Origin: Halothiobacillus sp.
Lineage (GTDB): Bacteria; Pseudomonadota; Gammaproteobacteria; Halothiobacillales; Halothiobacillaceae
DNA length: 64,000 nt
Assembly (NCBI GenBank): GCA_024635755.1
Contig: JAGXIF010000031.1
Span: 1-64,000, forward strand
Direction: 5' to 3'
The position numbers and the translations under genes were made by a program. Of the stretch, positions 16,413-23,812 are shown one piece after another. The notes beneath the pieces were generated by a model. The model was not told where the DNA came from and did not search any database. It saw nothing but the letters and a program-made list of their open reading frames with translations. Positions within the stretch are counted from its first letter, which is position 1. Each line of letters opens with the position of its first letter.

Positions 16413-16729
16413 CCGTTACTCAACAGCAGAGCATCCGCCGCACCTGCGCGCCGCCCGTACGGCGGTCGGAGGAATCCCACCAGCGCTACGCGACGCGCAT
16501 GCTGCGTGTGGCCGCCGCCATCGAGCGACTGGCCGACCTCGATATCGACGTGCGAGGCATCGACCTGGACCGCCCCAGGCCCGTCATCACCATCACCAAC
16601 TGCGCGGCCGTCCGTCACCTCGGGTACGCCGTGCCGTACGTCTTCGGCCACGACCGCCGCGGGCGCATGCGCCGTTACCAGGTGCTGCTCGAAGGCTGTC
16701 GGGTCGAGTGGGACGTGGTGGGCCACTAA
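16409..16729 (+). CDS. Small early phage protein, unknown function
   Basis: The 106-residue product begins at ATG 16409 after AGGAG, overlapping the preceding stop. It has a helical segment (MLRVAAAIERLADLDIDVRGI) followed by a beta-rich end (RPVITITNC, YQVLLEGCRVEWDVVG). No known domain is recognised. Its last base is the first base of the next ATG, implying coupling. Confidence 0.6.
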   Translation: MTVTQQQSIRRTCAPPVRRSEESHQRYATRMLRVAAAIERLADLDIDVRGIDLDRPRPVITITNCAAVRHLGYAVPYVFGHDRRGRMRRYQVLLEGCRVEWDVVGH

Positions 16730-17439
16730 TGAGCCGGCTCGTCGACCAGGTCCGGGACGTGCTGGCCAAGGCCGATCGGGCGCTGTGGCCAGACGACATC
16801 CTCGAATCGGTCAGCGCCACCCGGCACGCCAGTCGCGTGCGCAGCGCACTCCAGACGCTGGCCGAACAAGGCGAGGCCGTCGAATCACCAGAAGGCCTCG
16901 GCTGGCACCGCCCCGGCGTACTGGCGCGCCCGGCAGCGAATGACCGCGCACCGGCCCGGCTGAGCACACCGGACATCAAGCCTGCCGCCCAGGACAACCA
17001 GACAACGGAGAAACCCATGAGCACGACGACCGAATCCGCCGCGCCGCGAGTCCGCGATCTGATCCTGAACCTCGCCGCCGACGGCCAGGAATGGACCGCC
17101 GGTGATCTCGCCGAACGGCTGCCGACGGTGCCGAAGAAAACCATCCGCAACCAGATCATGCGTCTGGAACGCGACGGCCACCTGAGCCGCGTGCGGTACG
17201 GCGTCTACCAGCTGGCCACCGCCGCTTCGACGGAGATCAAGGTCGAGCGAAAGCCGACCAAGCCACAGCGCCAAAGCGACGCCACCACCAAGGCACTGAC
17301 CCGCCATGCCCGGACCGCCCGCGAGGCACTAGACGAGTACCTCGACACGCTGGACGACCCGGTGTTGTCCAGCCTGATCGCCTCGGCATCTGCCGCCGAG
17401 CGCGCCCTGACCACCTACCAGCAGAGGAGCCCGAAATGA
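16729..17439 (+). CDS. Early phage protein with tandem winged-helix regions
   Basis: The 236-residue product starts at ATG 16729 overlapping the previous TAA by one base. Two winged-helix-like units are seen: VRDVLAKADRALWPDDILES with VRSALQTLAEQGEAVE, and VRDLILNLAADGQEWTAGDL with IRNQIMRLERDGHLSRVRYG. They are joined by a Pro/Ala-rich linker and followed by a helical tail. The architecture parallels the product of 15469-16047, suggesting a family of small DNA-binding proteins. Its stop overlaps the next gene by 4 bp. Confidence 0.65.
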   Translation: MSRLVDQVRDVLAKADRALWPDDILESVSATRHASRVRSALQTLAEQGEAVESPEGLGWHRPGVLARPAANDRAPARLSTPDIKPAAQDNQTTEKPMSTTTESAAPRVRDLILNLAADGQEWTAGDLAERLPTVPKKTIRNQIMRLERDGHLSRVRYGVYQLATAASTEIKVERKPTKPQRQSDATTKALTRHARTAREALDEYLDTLDDPVLSSLIASASAAERALTTYQQRSPK

Positions 17440-18131
17440 CCACCACCAACGATCACTGGAGCGCACAGGGCAAGAGCGCCCTCGATGCCCCCGGCCGCAA
17501 TGCGTTCGAGTCCCTGCCGGCCGAGGATGTACCCGCCGGCTACCTGAAGAACTCCTCCGGCCACCTGGTCCCCATCGAGCAGGTGCGCGAGCAGGACAAG
17601 CTGCGCGACGAGGTCGCCCGCCGGATCGCCGGCCGCGCCCGCGAACTCAACCAGGCCCTGGGCGAGTTCAAGCAGACGGCCCTGGGCGATATCGAGGATC
17701 TCGTCGCCATCGCCGCCGACCGCTACGACGTCCAGATGGGCGGCCGCAAAGGCAACGTCTCGGTGACCACGTTCGATGGCCGCTACAAGGTTCAGCGCTC
17801 GGTCGCCGACCGCATCGCCTTCACCGAGGAACTGGAGGCCGCCAAGGCGCTGATCAACGACTGCATCGACCGCTGGAGCGAAGGGGCCAACGCCAACATC
17901 CGCGTGCTGGTCGACCGGGCCTTCCGCACCGATGCCGCCGGCCAGATCAAGACAGCCGCCGTGCTCGAGCTGCTGCGCCTGGACATCGACGACGACGGCT
18001 GGGTCCGCGCCATGGACGCGCTCAAGGATTCCATCCAGACCGTCGGCACCGCCGTGTACGTCCGCGTCTACGAGCGTGTCGGAAACAGCGACCAGTACCG
18101 CGCGATCCCGCTGGATCTCGCGGCCGTTTGA
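17436..18131 (+). CDS. DUF3164-family Mu-like phage protein
   Basis: The 231-residue product matches the DUF3164 family found in Mu-like phages: an N-terminal VPAGYLKNSSGHLVPIEQV, a helical centre and a beta-rich VSVTTFDGRYKVQRSVADR followed by a C-terminal RVYERVGNSDQYRAIPLDL. The family function is unknown; its early-operon position suggests a role in replication or host takeover. It overlaps the upstream gene by 4 bp. Confidence 0.82.
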   Translation: MTTTNDHWSAQGKSALDAPGRNAFESLPAEDVPAGYLKNSSGHLVPIEQVREQDKLRDEVARRIAGRARELNQALGEFKQTALGDIEDLVAIAADRYDVQMGGRKGNVSVTTFDGRYKVQRSVADRIAFTEELEAAKALINDCIDRWSEGANANIRVLVDRAFRTDAAGQIKTAAVLELLRLDIDDDGWVRAMDALKDSIQTVGTAVYVRVYERVGNSDQYRAIPLDLAAV

Positions 18132-18145
18132 AGGGGGAGTACGTC

Positions 18146-18391
18146 ATGAGTGAAGCCATCGAAAACGCACTGAAAGTGCCCGAGGCCGATACGACGGTCG
18201 GCGAAATGATCCTGCGGGCTAGCGACCTGGAACTTGGCGCTGGCCGGGTCGAATACAAGTTCAGCGGTGAAGACGGACGGCCTGTCGCTGCCTTCATCGT
18301 GATCGTCGGCGAGGACACCCAGGATTTCCTCACCGCACTGGACGACGAGGCCGAGCGGCTCGAGTGCGCGGGGGAACCGCGCGATGAGTGA
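18146..18391 (+). CDS. Small acidic early phage protein
   Basis: The 81-residue product starts at ATG 18146 behind GGGGGAG; an upstream TTG in frame is less likely. It is acidic and looks mixed alpha/beta (VEYKFSGEDGRPVAAFIVIV, DFLTALDDEAERL). No domain is recognised. It overlaps the next gene by 8 bp. Confidence 0.55.
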   Translation: MSEAIENALKVPEADTTVGEMILRASDLELGAGRVEYKFSGEDGRPVAAFIVIVGEDTQDFLTALDDEAERLECAGEPRDE

Positions 18392-18569
18392 CAACCCTTT
18401 CCGCACACCACACGGCGTGGTGCAGCCCGCCGGGGATCGGATCGAGATGGTGCGCACCTTCACCGCCGAGCAGTGCCGCTCCGCGTTGGGCCTGTTCAGC
18501 CTGCAAGGCTCGGTCGAGAAGGCCCTGCGCGCACGGTTGAAACAGCTTCAACGGCAGGGCAAGGCATGA
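18384..18569 (+). CDS. Very small early phage protein
   Basis: This 61-residue ORF overlaps both neighbours and follows the operon spacing. It ends in a basic amphipathic helix (VEKALRARLKQLQRQGKA). No function can be assigned. It is kept because its start overlaps the previous stop region and its stop overlaps the following ATG (ATGA). Confidence 0.5.
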   Translation: MSDNPFRTPHGVVQPAGDRIEMVRTFTAEQCRSALGLFSLQGSVEKALRARLKQLQRQGKA

Positions 18570-18976
18570 CCGGGCCGGAGAAGTGGCCTCGGATGGAAGC
18601 GGCGCTGGGAACGCTTTTCGGCGCGGTGAATTTCACGGCGGCTGGCCACGATGTCCGGTGCATCAAGCGACCGCATGGCGAGCAGCTGGTGGTCGAGGTG
18701 TACGTGGATGGCTGGATCAAGGGCGAGTGGAGCAAGGCCGACGAGGCCGGTGCGCCGGTGCATTCCGAGGGCTGGTTTTGGCGGCCGTGTCGCGTTCGCG
18801 CATTTCCACTCAGGAAACACGCTGAACTGAAACGTGCTCTCGGAAGGAGGAAGGCAGACCGGATGACCGCGCTCAAGACTGTGGCGTTCATGCCGTACTG
18901 GAACAGCCCCCGCACGTTGGTGCGCCACCTGAAAAAGCACTTCCCTGATCTGGAGTTGATCGGCGAAGGAATCTGA
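18566..18976 (+). CDS. Early phage protein, unknown function
   Basis: The 136-residue product starts at ATG 18566, overlapping the upstream stop by 4 bp. The N-terminal half looks like a beta-rich domain (VRCIKRPHGEQLVVEVYVDG, WSKADEAG) and the C-terminal half is basic and helical (LKRALGRRKADRM, LVRHLKKHFPDLELIGEGI). No family is recognised. Confidence 0.6.
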   Translation: MTGPEKWPRMEAALGTLFGAVNFTAAGHDVRCIKRPHGEQLVVEVYVDGWIKGEWSKADEAGAPVHSEGWFWRPCRVRAFPLRKHAELKRALGRRKADRMTALKTVAFMPYWNSPRTLVRHLKKHFPDLELIGEGI

Positions 18977-18978
18977 AC

Positions 18979-19014
18979 CCGGCAACGCTCCGGTAACACC
19001 GGATAGTTGCCCGG
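18979..19014. other. Intergenic nested inverted repeat
   Basis: CCGGCAAC pairs with GTTGCCCGG around an inner CCGG/CCGG stem, in the 92-bp gap between two early genes. There is no T tract. It could be a protein-binding site or an mRNA structure. Confidence 0.4.
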
Positions 19015-19068
19015 CTTCGCCATGCGCCCACCGAGTGCATCGCCAAGCCGACACGGAGGAGAGTCGAG

Positions 19069-19275
19069 ATGGAGAAATGGAGAACCAACGACGAAGCACT
19101 GCCGGCACCGCTCACGGACGTGCTGGTGTACCCGACCTACGACCAGCCGCTGGTCGACATGGCCTATCGAAAGCCGGATGGCCGCTGGGTGCTCTCGGGC
19201 AGCCACGATCTGCCGGCCCAGGTTACGTACTGGCGGCCGATGCCGGCCCCGCCGGCGATCCGGAGTGACGCATGA
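19069..19275 (+). CDS. Small phage protein resembling DUF551
   Basis: The 68-residue product starts at ATG 19069 behind GGAGGAGAG. It begins MEKWRTNDEALPAP and contains DVLVYPTYDQ, GRWVLSGSH and VTYWRPMPAPP, the pattern of DUF551-like small phage proteins. Function unknown. Its stop overlaps the gemA start by 4 bp. Confidence 0.65.
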   Translation: MEKWRTNDEALPAPLTDVLVYPTYDQPLVDMAYRKPDGRWVLSGSHDLPAQVTYWRPMPAPPAIRSDA

Positions 19276-19697
19276 AAGACGCCCGCCGCGCCCTGATGGC
19301 GAAGATCCATATCGCCAAGAAGGATCTCGGCCTCGACGAGGACACCTATCGCGCCGTGCTCGCACGGCATGGTGCCGCCGGCGATCGCCCGTCGAGTGCG
19401 CAGATGACCGTCGCCCAGCTGGAATCGGCCGTGCGCGAATTGCAGGCCAAGGGCTGGACTCCGAAGAAGCCGGGCACCGGCCGTCGACCACGCCCGCCGC
19501 GCAACCGCGCCGAGCAGGTCGCCAAGATCGAGGCGCTGCTGGCCGACAAGGCCAGGCGCCAGGGGCGGCCGGTGCCATGGGCCTACGCCGACGCCATCGC
19601 GAAGCGCGTGTGCCGCGTCGACAAGGTCGACTGGTGCTCGACCGACCAGCTGCGTCGCGTGATCGCGGCCCTCGAATACGACCGGAGGCGTGGATGA
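19272..19697 (+). CDS. gemA: GemA-like regulatory protein (DUF1018)
   Basis: The 141-residue product matches the GemA/gp16 family of Mu-like phages: KIHIAKKDLGLDEDTYRAVL at the N-terminus, then RAEQVAKIEALLADKARR and a C-terminal VDWCSTDQLRRVIAALEYD. In Mu, GemA modulates host gene expression and DNA topology. It lies in the early region before mor, as in Mu, and overlaps both neighbours by 4 bp. Confidence 0.88.
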   Translation: MKDARRALMAKIHIAKKDLGLDEDTYRAVLARHGAAGDRPSSAQMTVAQLESAVRELQAKGWTPKKPGTGRRPRPPRNRAEQVAKIEALLADKARRQGRPVPWAYADAIAKRVCRVDKVDWCSTDQLRRVIAALEYDRRRG

Positions 19698-19945
19698 TTC
19701 AACGCGGCCGCCAAGACAAGAGCCACGCCAGGATGCGCGATCGCGTGCTTCTGGCCCTGCGCGCGGGCGAGGCCTCGTCCGAGGCACTCGACGAACGCCT
19801 CGGGGGCGACCACAGCAGCACGCTCTCCGAGCTGGTGCGTCAGGGCCTGGTCGAGCGCGACGACATGTGGGGCGTGAGCTACCGGCTCACCCAGGCCGGC
19901 CGGGCCATCTGCCCGCGCTGGCGCGATATCTGCGGAGGATCGTGA
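19694..19945 (+). CDS. Small winged-helix phage protein
   Basis: The 83-residue product looks like a single winged helix (RMRDRVLLALRAGEASSEAL, TLSELVRQGLVERDDMWG, SYRLTQAGRAICPRW), with a wing and recognition helix typical of MarR/ArsR-like folds. It overlaps gemA by 4 bp and the following gene by 1 bp. The DNA target is unknown. Confidence 0.63.
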   Translation: MIQRGRQDKSHARMRDRVLLALRAGEASSEALDERLGGDHSSTLSELVRQGLVERDDMWGVSYRLTQAGRAICPRWRDICGGS

Positions 19946-20406
19946 TGCGCATTCGCTGCCCGAGCTGCCATGCCGAGCACGCCCTCGAGGCCTGCCTGGA
20001 GGACGAGGCCGCCCGCGAAATGATGGGCCTGCTCGCCGACCTGCCGCGCGAGACCAGCCGCCCGCTGGCTGCCTACCTCGGCCTGTGGCGCCCGAAGACC
20101 CGCGCCCTTGGCTGGGAGCGCGCCCTGCGGATCGCCCGCGAGACGCTGGCGTTGCATGACGACCCGGCCGTGCTGGGTGCATCGCTCTCCGAGACGGTCG
20201 AGGCCATCCGCGCCAAGCGCGACCAGGGCGCCGACCACCGCGCCCTGAACAGCCACAACTACCTGCGACGCGTGCTCGAAAGCGTGGCAGATCGCGGACA
20301 GACGCTCCCGGTTGCCACCGGCCCGCGAACCGGGAGTGCCCCGGCCACGAGCCGCTCCGCCGCCGGACTAACCGCCTTGCATGGGGTACGCAATCGCTAT
20401 GAGTGA
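19945..20406 (+). CDS. Phage protein with N-terminal zinc-finger-like motif
   Basis: The 153-residue product begins MRIRCPSCHAEHALEACLED, a possible metal-binding CxxC-H-x-H...C cluster. A helical middle region follows (LPRETSRPLAAYLGLWRPKT), then a low-complexity Ala/Ser/Thr tail. Similar proteins sit before the Mor gene in B3-like phages, and a replication or regulatory role is possible but unproven. The stop overlaps the next ATG (ATGAGTGA). Confidence 0.62.
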   Translation: MRIRCPSCHAEHALEACLEDEAAREMMGLLADLPRETSRPLAAYLGLWRPKTRALGWERALRIARETLALHDDPAVLGASLSETVEAIRAKRDQGADHRALNSHNYLRRVLESVADRGQTLPVATGPRTGSAPATSRSAAGLTALHGVRNRYE

Positions 20407-20764
20407 AGGCCGCCCACAGCGCTGGTTCGCCGACGCTGTCATCGACGGACTGATGAGCCTGCACGTGCTCGGCCTCGACGGCCGTCCGGCGGCCGACCAG
20501 ATCGACTACACCGCCCAGGTGTGGATCGAATCACTGTGGCCGACCAAGGACTGGATCGAGGCGCTCGACGCCGAGCGTATCCGCGTCGCCTTCCACGCCC
20601 TGGTGCGGGACTGCGATCGCTGGCCGGCCCCGGCGCAGCTGCGTCTGCGGCTGCCCCCGCGTGGCCAGCAGCGGCGCCTGCCGCGCCCGCCGCGCGACGA
20701 ACGCGCCGGGCGGGCCTGGATTGCCGAGATCAGACAGACCCTGCGGGAGGCCAGCCATGAATGA
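20399..20764 (+). CDS. Early phage protein, unknown function
   Basis: The 121-residue product starts at ATG 20399 inside the previous stop region; an upstream ATG at 20381 would overlap more. It is helical with a conserved-looking WFADAVIDGLMSLHVLGLDG and RIRVAFHALVRDCDRWPAPA, then a basic Pro/Arg linker. A similar arrangement is found in phage GpA-like replication accessory proteins, but the match is weak. It overlaps mor by 8 bp. Confidence 0.55.
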   Translation: MSEGRPQRWFADAVIDGLMSLHVLGLDGRPAADQIDYTAQVWIESLWPTKDWIEALDAERIRVAFHALVRDCDRWPAPAQLRLRLPPRGQQRRLPRPPRDERAGRAWIAEIRQTLREASHE

Positions 20765-21185
20765 CGTCGCGCTTGCGGATCTGCCGGAGACGGCTCGTGA
20801 CCTAGCCGACCTGGTCGGCCTGCCCGCCACCTTGCGGCTGGTCCGCCAGCTGGGCGGGACCAGTTTTCCCGTGGCCAAGGGGCGAACCCGAATGGGGGTG
20901 GCTCGCTTCGAACTCCTCGCCGAAGTCGTCGGCGAGGAGGCGGCCGAAACCATCACGCGCCACTACGGAGGTGAAGTGCTGTACGTCCCCCGCTGCCACG
21001 CCGCCCTCCAGCGCAGCCGCGACCGCGCAATCCACGCGCGGTTCGACGAACGGATCCGCGCCGGGGCGAGCGCCAACCAGACCGTGGCCGAACTGGCACG
21101 AATGCACCAGCTATCGGACCGCCGGGTATGGGACATCCTCAAGACCATCCCCGAGCCGGTTTGCCAGAGCGGTCTGTTCGATTAG
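20757..21185 (+). CDS. mor: Mor-family middle operon transcriptional activator
   Basis: The 142-residue product matches the Mor/C activator family: an N-terminal dimerisation region (DLADLVGLPATLRLVRQLGG) and a C-terminal helix-turn-helix (ANQTVAELARMHQLSDRRVWDILK). In Mu, Mor turns on the middle promoter and C the late ones. Only one member of the family is visible here, so it may drive the late genes directly, as proposed for B3-like phages. Confidence 0.88.
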   Translation: MNDVALADLPETARDLADLVGLPATLRLVRQLGGTSFPVAKGRTRMGVARFELLAEVVGEEAAETITRHYGGEVLYVPRCHAALQRSRDRAIHARFDERIRAGASANQTVAELARMHQLSDRRVWDILKTIPEPVCQSGLFD

Positions 21186-21213
21186 AGTTTTCTCATCCAG
21201 GAGGAACCGGACC

Positions 21214-21696
21214 ATGAAACGACTCACCACCACCCTCATCGTCGCCACCCTGTCGCTCGGCACCGCCCAGGCCGCCGTGTACAAATGCGAAGGACCGAAC
21301 GGCAAGCTGACGTTCAGCGACCAGCCCTGTCAGGGCGCGCCGAGCGAGGAAGTCACTGTCGATTACATCGAGCCCAGTGCGGAGCAGCGCCTTGACGCGG
21401 CGGAGGCGGCCGCCAGCTACCAGCGGATGTCGCAAGAACGCGATGCCAAGCGGGCAGAGCAAGCTCGGCAAGACAGCATGGCCTCGATCCGAAACAGCAT
21501 CGAACGCATGCAGAAGGCGCGAGACCGGGAGCTTGCCGCGCTTCGCGCAAAGAAGGCGCGCGCGAACAACAACCTGGCCGGCGCCGCCTGGGAGCAGAGC
21601 ATCAGTCAGGAGATGGAGGCAGTCACGCAGCGGTATGCCGCGGACATTCAGGCAGCCCGCGACCGGCTGCAGGCGCTGCGGAGCGGCGGGCAATGA
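21214..21696 (+). CDS. Secreted DUF4124-containing protein with coiled-coil tail
   Basis: The 160-residue product has a signal peptide (MKRLTTTLIVATLSLGTAQA, cleavage after AQA), then a DUF4124 motif (VYKCEGPNGKLTFSDQPCQG) and a long charged helical region. DUF4124 proteins are normally bacterial periplasmic proteins of unknown function, so this may be an accessory gene expressed with the phage. It follows mor by 28 bp, with GGAGGAA before its ATG. Confidence 0.75.
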   Translation: MKRLTTTLIVATLSLGTAQAAVYKCEGPNGKLTFSDQPCQGAPSEEVTVDYIEPSAEQRLDAAEAAASYQRMSQERDAKRAEQARQDSMASIRNSIERMQKARDRELAALRAKKARANNNLAGAAWEQSISQEMEAVTQRYAADIQAARDRLQALRSGGQ

Positions 21697-21971
21697 ACAT
21701 GCAGCGCCCCGAGTACATGGACCTGCAGCGACGCTATGGCCGCATGGCATACGCGCTGCGTGACGAGGCCGCCGTGCCTGACCCGACATTAGCCATCCCT
21801 GGCAAGGGCCGCCTCTGGATTTACGATGCGGACGGCAACCCGCTGACGGACAGCAGCGCATGCGTCGACTTCAACGCGGGAACCGTAGCGCTTCGTGGCG
21901 AACACCCGCGAGGGGCAACGCACATCAGCGGCAGCGTCACATTCGAGTGGTCGAACGGAGGCGAGCAATGA
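21693..21971 (+). CDS. Small phage protein, unknown function
   Basis: The 92-residue product overlaps the preceding stop by 4 bp. It has a helical start (YMDLQRRYGRMAYALRDEAA) and a beta-rich remainder (GRLWIYDADGNPLTD, HISGSVTFEWSNGG). No domain is recognised. Confidence 0.55.
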   Translation: MNMQRPEYMDLQRRYGRMAYALRDEAAVPDPTLAIPGKGRLWIYDADGNPLTDSSACVDFNAGTVALRGEHPRGATHISGSVTFEWSNGGEQ

Positions 21972-22219
21972 ACCGGCAAGCGAGGAAGGAACTGCGAGCA
22001 GCCAAGCGCATCGCGCGTACTATGCGCGACACGGGAGGCCCCGACTTGACCGGACTGAGCGACGAGGAGCTACTCCGCCGGATCCGTAGCGCGGGCGAAC
22101 AGTTGAATCGTGCGATGGCACGGACAACGGTCACGGCAGAAGAGGCAAGCAAATCGCTCCAGGCGATGGGTAAAGCGTTGAAGCACGGCATGCCACCGCC
22201 GTTCATATCCTCCCACTGA
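21968..22219 (+). CDS. Small basic phage protein, unknown function
   Basis: The 83-residue product is strongly helical and basic at the N-terminus (NRQARKELRAAKRIARTMRD), then LTGLSDEELLRRIRSAGEQL. Its stop codon lies within the first copy of a 34-bp repeat (22213-22246). It is the last gene before a hairpin that probably ends this transcription unit. Confidence 0.55.
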   Translation: MNRQARKELRAAKRIARTMRDTGGPDLTGLSDEELLRRIRSAGEQLNRAMARTTVTAEEASKSLQAMGKALKHGMPPPFISSH

Positions 22220-22246
22220 ACCCCCTCCCCACGACCTGACACCCCC
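22213..22246. repeat. 34-bp repeat, copy A, before the lysis cassette
   Basis: Positions 22213-22233 are identical over 21 bp to 31655-31675, and the next 13 bp match at 10 positions. It contains the stop codon of the preceding gene and is directly followed by a stem-loop. Copy B has the same layout before the protease/scaffold gene. Confidence 0.75.
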
Positions 22247-22276
22247 ACACCCCGCAGCATGCGGGGTGTGTTGTTT
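22246..22276 (+). terminator. Probable terminator before the lysis cassette
   Basis: CACACCCCGC pairs perfectly with GCGGGGTGTG around loop AGCAT and is followed by TTGTTT. It lies between the early/middle genes and the holin gene. Confidence 0.65.
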
Positions 22277-22314
22277 ATGCCCGCGTAAACGGGCCGTAAA
22301 GAGGGTGTCACCGC

Positions 22315-22626
22315 ATGCTTTCCGATCTGTTCCCCCGCCTGCGCGATGCTGCGCGCATGACCCCGATTCTCCTGGCCGGCCTGATCGCCTCGGCGGTGAT
22401 CGCCATGCTGGCGCCGCAACAGATCGGGGTGACCCTATACAAGCTCTCGCTGGTCACGCTGGCCGCCTGGCTGGGTTACTGGATCGACCGCGGGCTGTTC
22501 CCCTACGCCCGACCGCACCGAATGCACTCGCACTCACAGACCGAGCCGGCGCGCTTCTCCTTCGCCACCATCCGCCGGGCGCTGATCGTCGCGGCGGCGA
22601 TGATCGCCGTGGGGCTGGGCGCCTGA
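22315..22626 (+). CDS. Putative holin
   Basis: The 103-residue protein has two or three hydrophobic segments (PILLAGLIASAVIAML, TLYKLSLVTLAAWLGYWI, ALIVAAAMIAVGLGA). The LYKLSLVTLAAWLGYWIDR region resembles putative holins of B3/D3112-like phages. It precedes the transglycosylase and spanins, so it most likely forms the membrane lesion that starts lysis. Confidence 0.78.
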   Translation: MLSDLFPRLRDAARMTPILLAGLIASAVIAMLAPQQIGVTLYKLSLVTLAAWLGYWIDRGLFPYARPHRMHSHSQTEPARFSFATIRRALIVAAAMIAVGLGA

Positions 22627-22627
22627 C

Positions 22628-23278
22628 ATGGCCACGCCGGCCCAGCGTTGTGTCATCCGTGGCCTGATCCTGCTGGCACTGGCCGCGATGCTGGCGTTCC
22701 TCTCGATCGCCAGCGGCCAAGCCGCCGGCATTCCGCACGCGGCCGAAACCTACCAGCGCGACCTGACGCGCGAGGCCAACCGCATCTGGGGCCTGGGCGC
22801 CCCGGTCGCCGGCTTTGCCGCGCAGATCCACGCCGAGAGCGCGTGGCGCCCCGATGCCGTCAGCCCGGTGGGCGCCTCGGGGATGGCGCAATTCATGCCC
22901 GCCACCGCCCGCTGGATCTGCGGCGCCTACGACCTGCCGGGCTGCGACACCACCAACCCACGCTGGGCGATGCGTGCCCTGGTCACCTACGACCGCCACC
23001 TGTACGACCTCTGCCACGGCCACACCGACTGCGATCGCGCCTGGTGCGCGCTGCGAAGCTACAACGGCGGTCTCGGACACTACCGCAACGAGGCCGACAA
23101 CGCCGCCGATCCGCTCGACCACCGCGCCGTCGACGCCGCCTGCGGCAGTGCCAGCCGAAGCACCCGACACTGCGCCGAGAACCTTGGCTATCCCCGCCGG
23201 ATCATCTATGAGCTGCAACCGCGCTACGTCCGCGCCGGCTGGGGCATGGGGTGGCCATGCCGGGAGGGCTGCCCGTGA
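22628..23278 (+). CDS. Lytic transglycosylase-type endolysin (SLT domain)
   Basis: This enzyme cleaves peptidoglycan during lysis. The 216-residue product has an N-terminal hydrophobic segment (GLILLALAAMLAFLSIAS), a signal or signal-arrest-release anchor. The SLT domain follows, with catalytic Glu in IHAESAWRPDAVS and the conserved GASGMAQFMPAT and RSYNGGLGHY. Several Cys residues could form disulfides. It starts two bases after the holin stop. Confidence 0.86.
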   Translation: MATPAQRCVIRGLILLALAAMLAFLSIASGQAAGIPHAAETYQRDLTREANRIWGLGAPVAGFAAQIHAESAWRPDAVSPVGASGMAQFMPATARWICGAYDLPGCDTTNPRWAMRALVTYDRHLYDLCHGHTDCDRAWCALRSYNGGLGHYRNEADNAADPLDHRAVDAACGSASRSTRHCAENLGYPRRIIYELQPRYVRAGWGMGWPCREGCP

Positions 23279-23679
23279 TTCGCTGGATCCTCGTCATCGC
23301 CGCGCTGGTCGTCACCGCCGGGTCAGGCGTGGCTGGCTACCAGCTCGGGCATCGTGCCGGGGTCGCCGAGATGGAGCGCGAGCACCTGGACTCAGTCAAG
23401 CGCGCCATCGACCAGGCGGAGCGAATCCAGACCGAGAACGCCGAGCTATTCCGCGAACGCGCCGCCGATCGCGCCAAGGCACGGCGCATCAACCAACGCA
23501 CCGCCGAGGAGGCGACCCGTCATGTGGCGACCCATCCTGATCTTTACGGCCAGCGTCTTGACCCTTGCGGGCTGTGCCTCGTCCGCGCCGCGGCAGCCGG
23601 ACGTGATCCTGACGACTGCCCCTGCCGAGGCGATGGTCCCGTGCGACGAGATCCAGGAGCCGGGGCCGACGGTGGGTGA
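23275..23679 (+). CDS. Rz: Rz-like inner-membrane spanin
   Basis: The 134-residue product has an N-terminal membrane anchor (WILVIAALVVTAGSGVAGYQL) and a charged coiled coil (VKRAIDQAERIQTENAELFR), the form of an i-spanin. The GTG at 23275 is chosen because GGAGGG lies upstream and it overlaps the endolysin stop; ATG 23257 is an alternative. A second gene is nested in the +1 frame from 23522, the classical Rz/Rz1 layout. Confidence 0.78.
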   Translation: MIRWILVIAALVVTAGSGVAGYQLGHRAGVAEMEREHLDSVKRAIDQAERIQTENAELFRERAADRAKARRINQRTAEEATRHVATHPDLYGQRLDPCGLCLVRAAAAGRDPDDCPCRGDGPVRRDPGAGADGG

Positions 23680-23809
23680 CCTGGCGGTCTCCTACATCGG
23701 GTTGGCCGGCGACCGCCGCAACGTCTGCTCCCGACTGACCGACCTGCAACTGTTCATTCTCAGCCTGGAAGGCAGCGCCAACCAACTCAAGAGCACCGAC
23801 AAGGAGTAA
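23522..23809 (+). CDS. Rz1: Rz1-like outer-membrane spanin lipoprotein
   Basis: The 95-residue product overlaps Rz out of frame by 158 bp. It has a lipoprotein signal ending in the lipobox LAGC (ILIFTASVLTLAGC), so the mature form starts at Cys. It is longer than lambda Rz1 (60 residues) and not especially Pro-rich. With Rz it would fuse the inner and outer membranes at the last step of lysis. Confidence 0.78.
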   Translation: MWRPILIFTASVLTLAGCASSAPRQPDVILTTAPAEAMVPCDEIQEPGPTVGDLAVSYIGLAGDRRNVCSRLTDLQLFILSLEGSANQLKSTDKE

Positions 23810-23812
23810 CCC

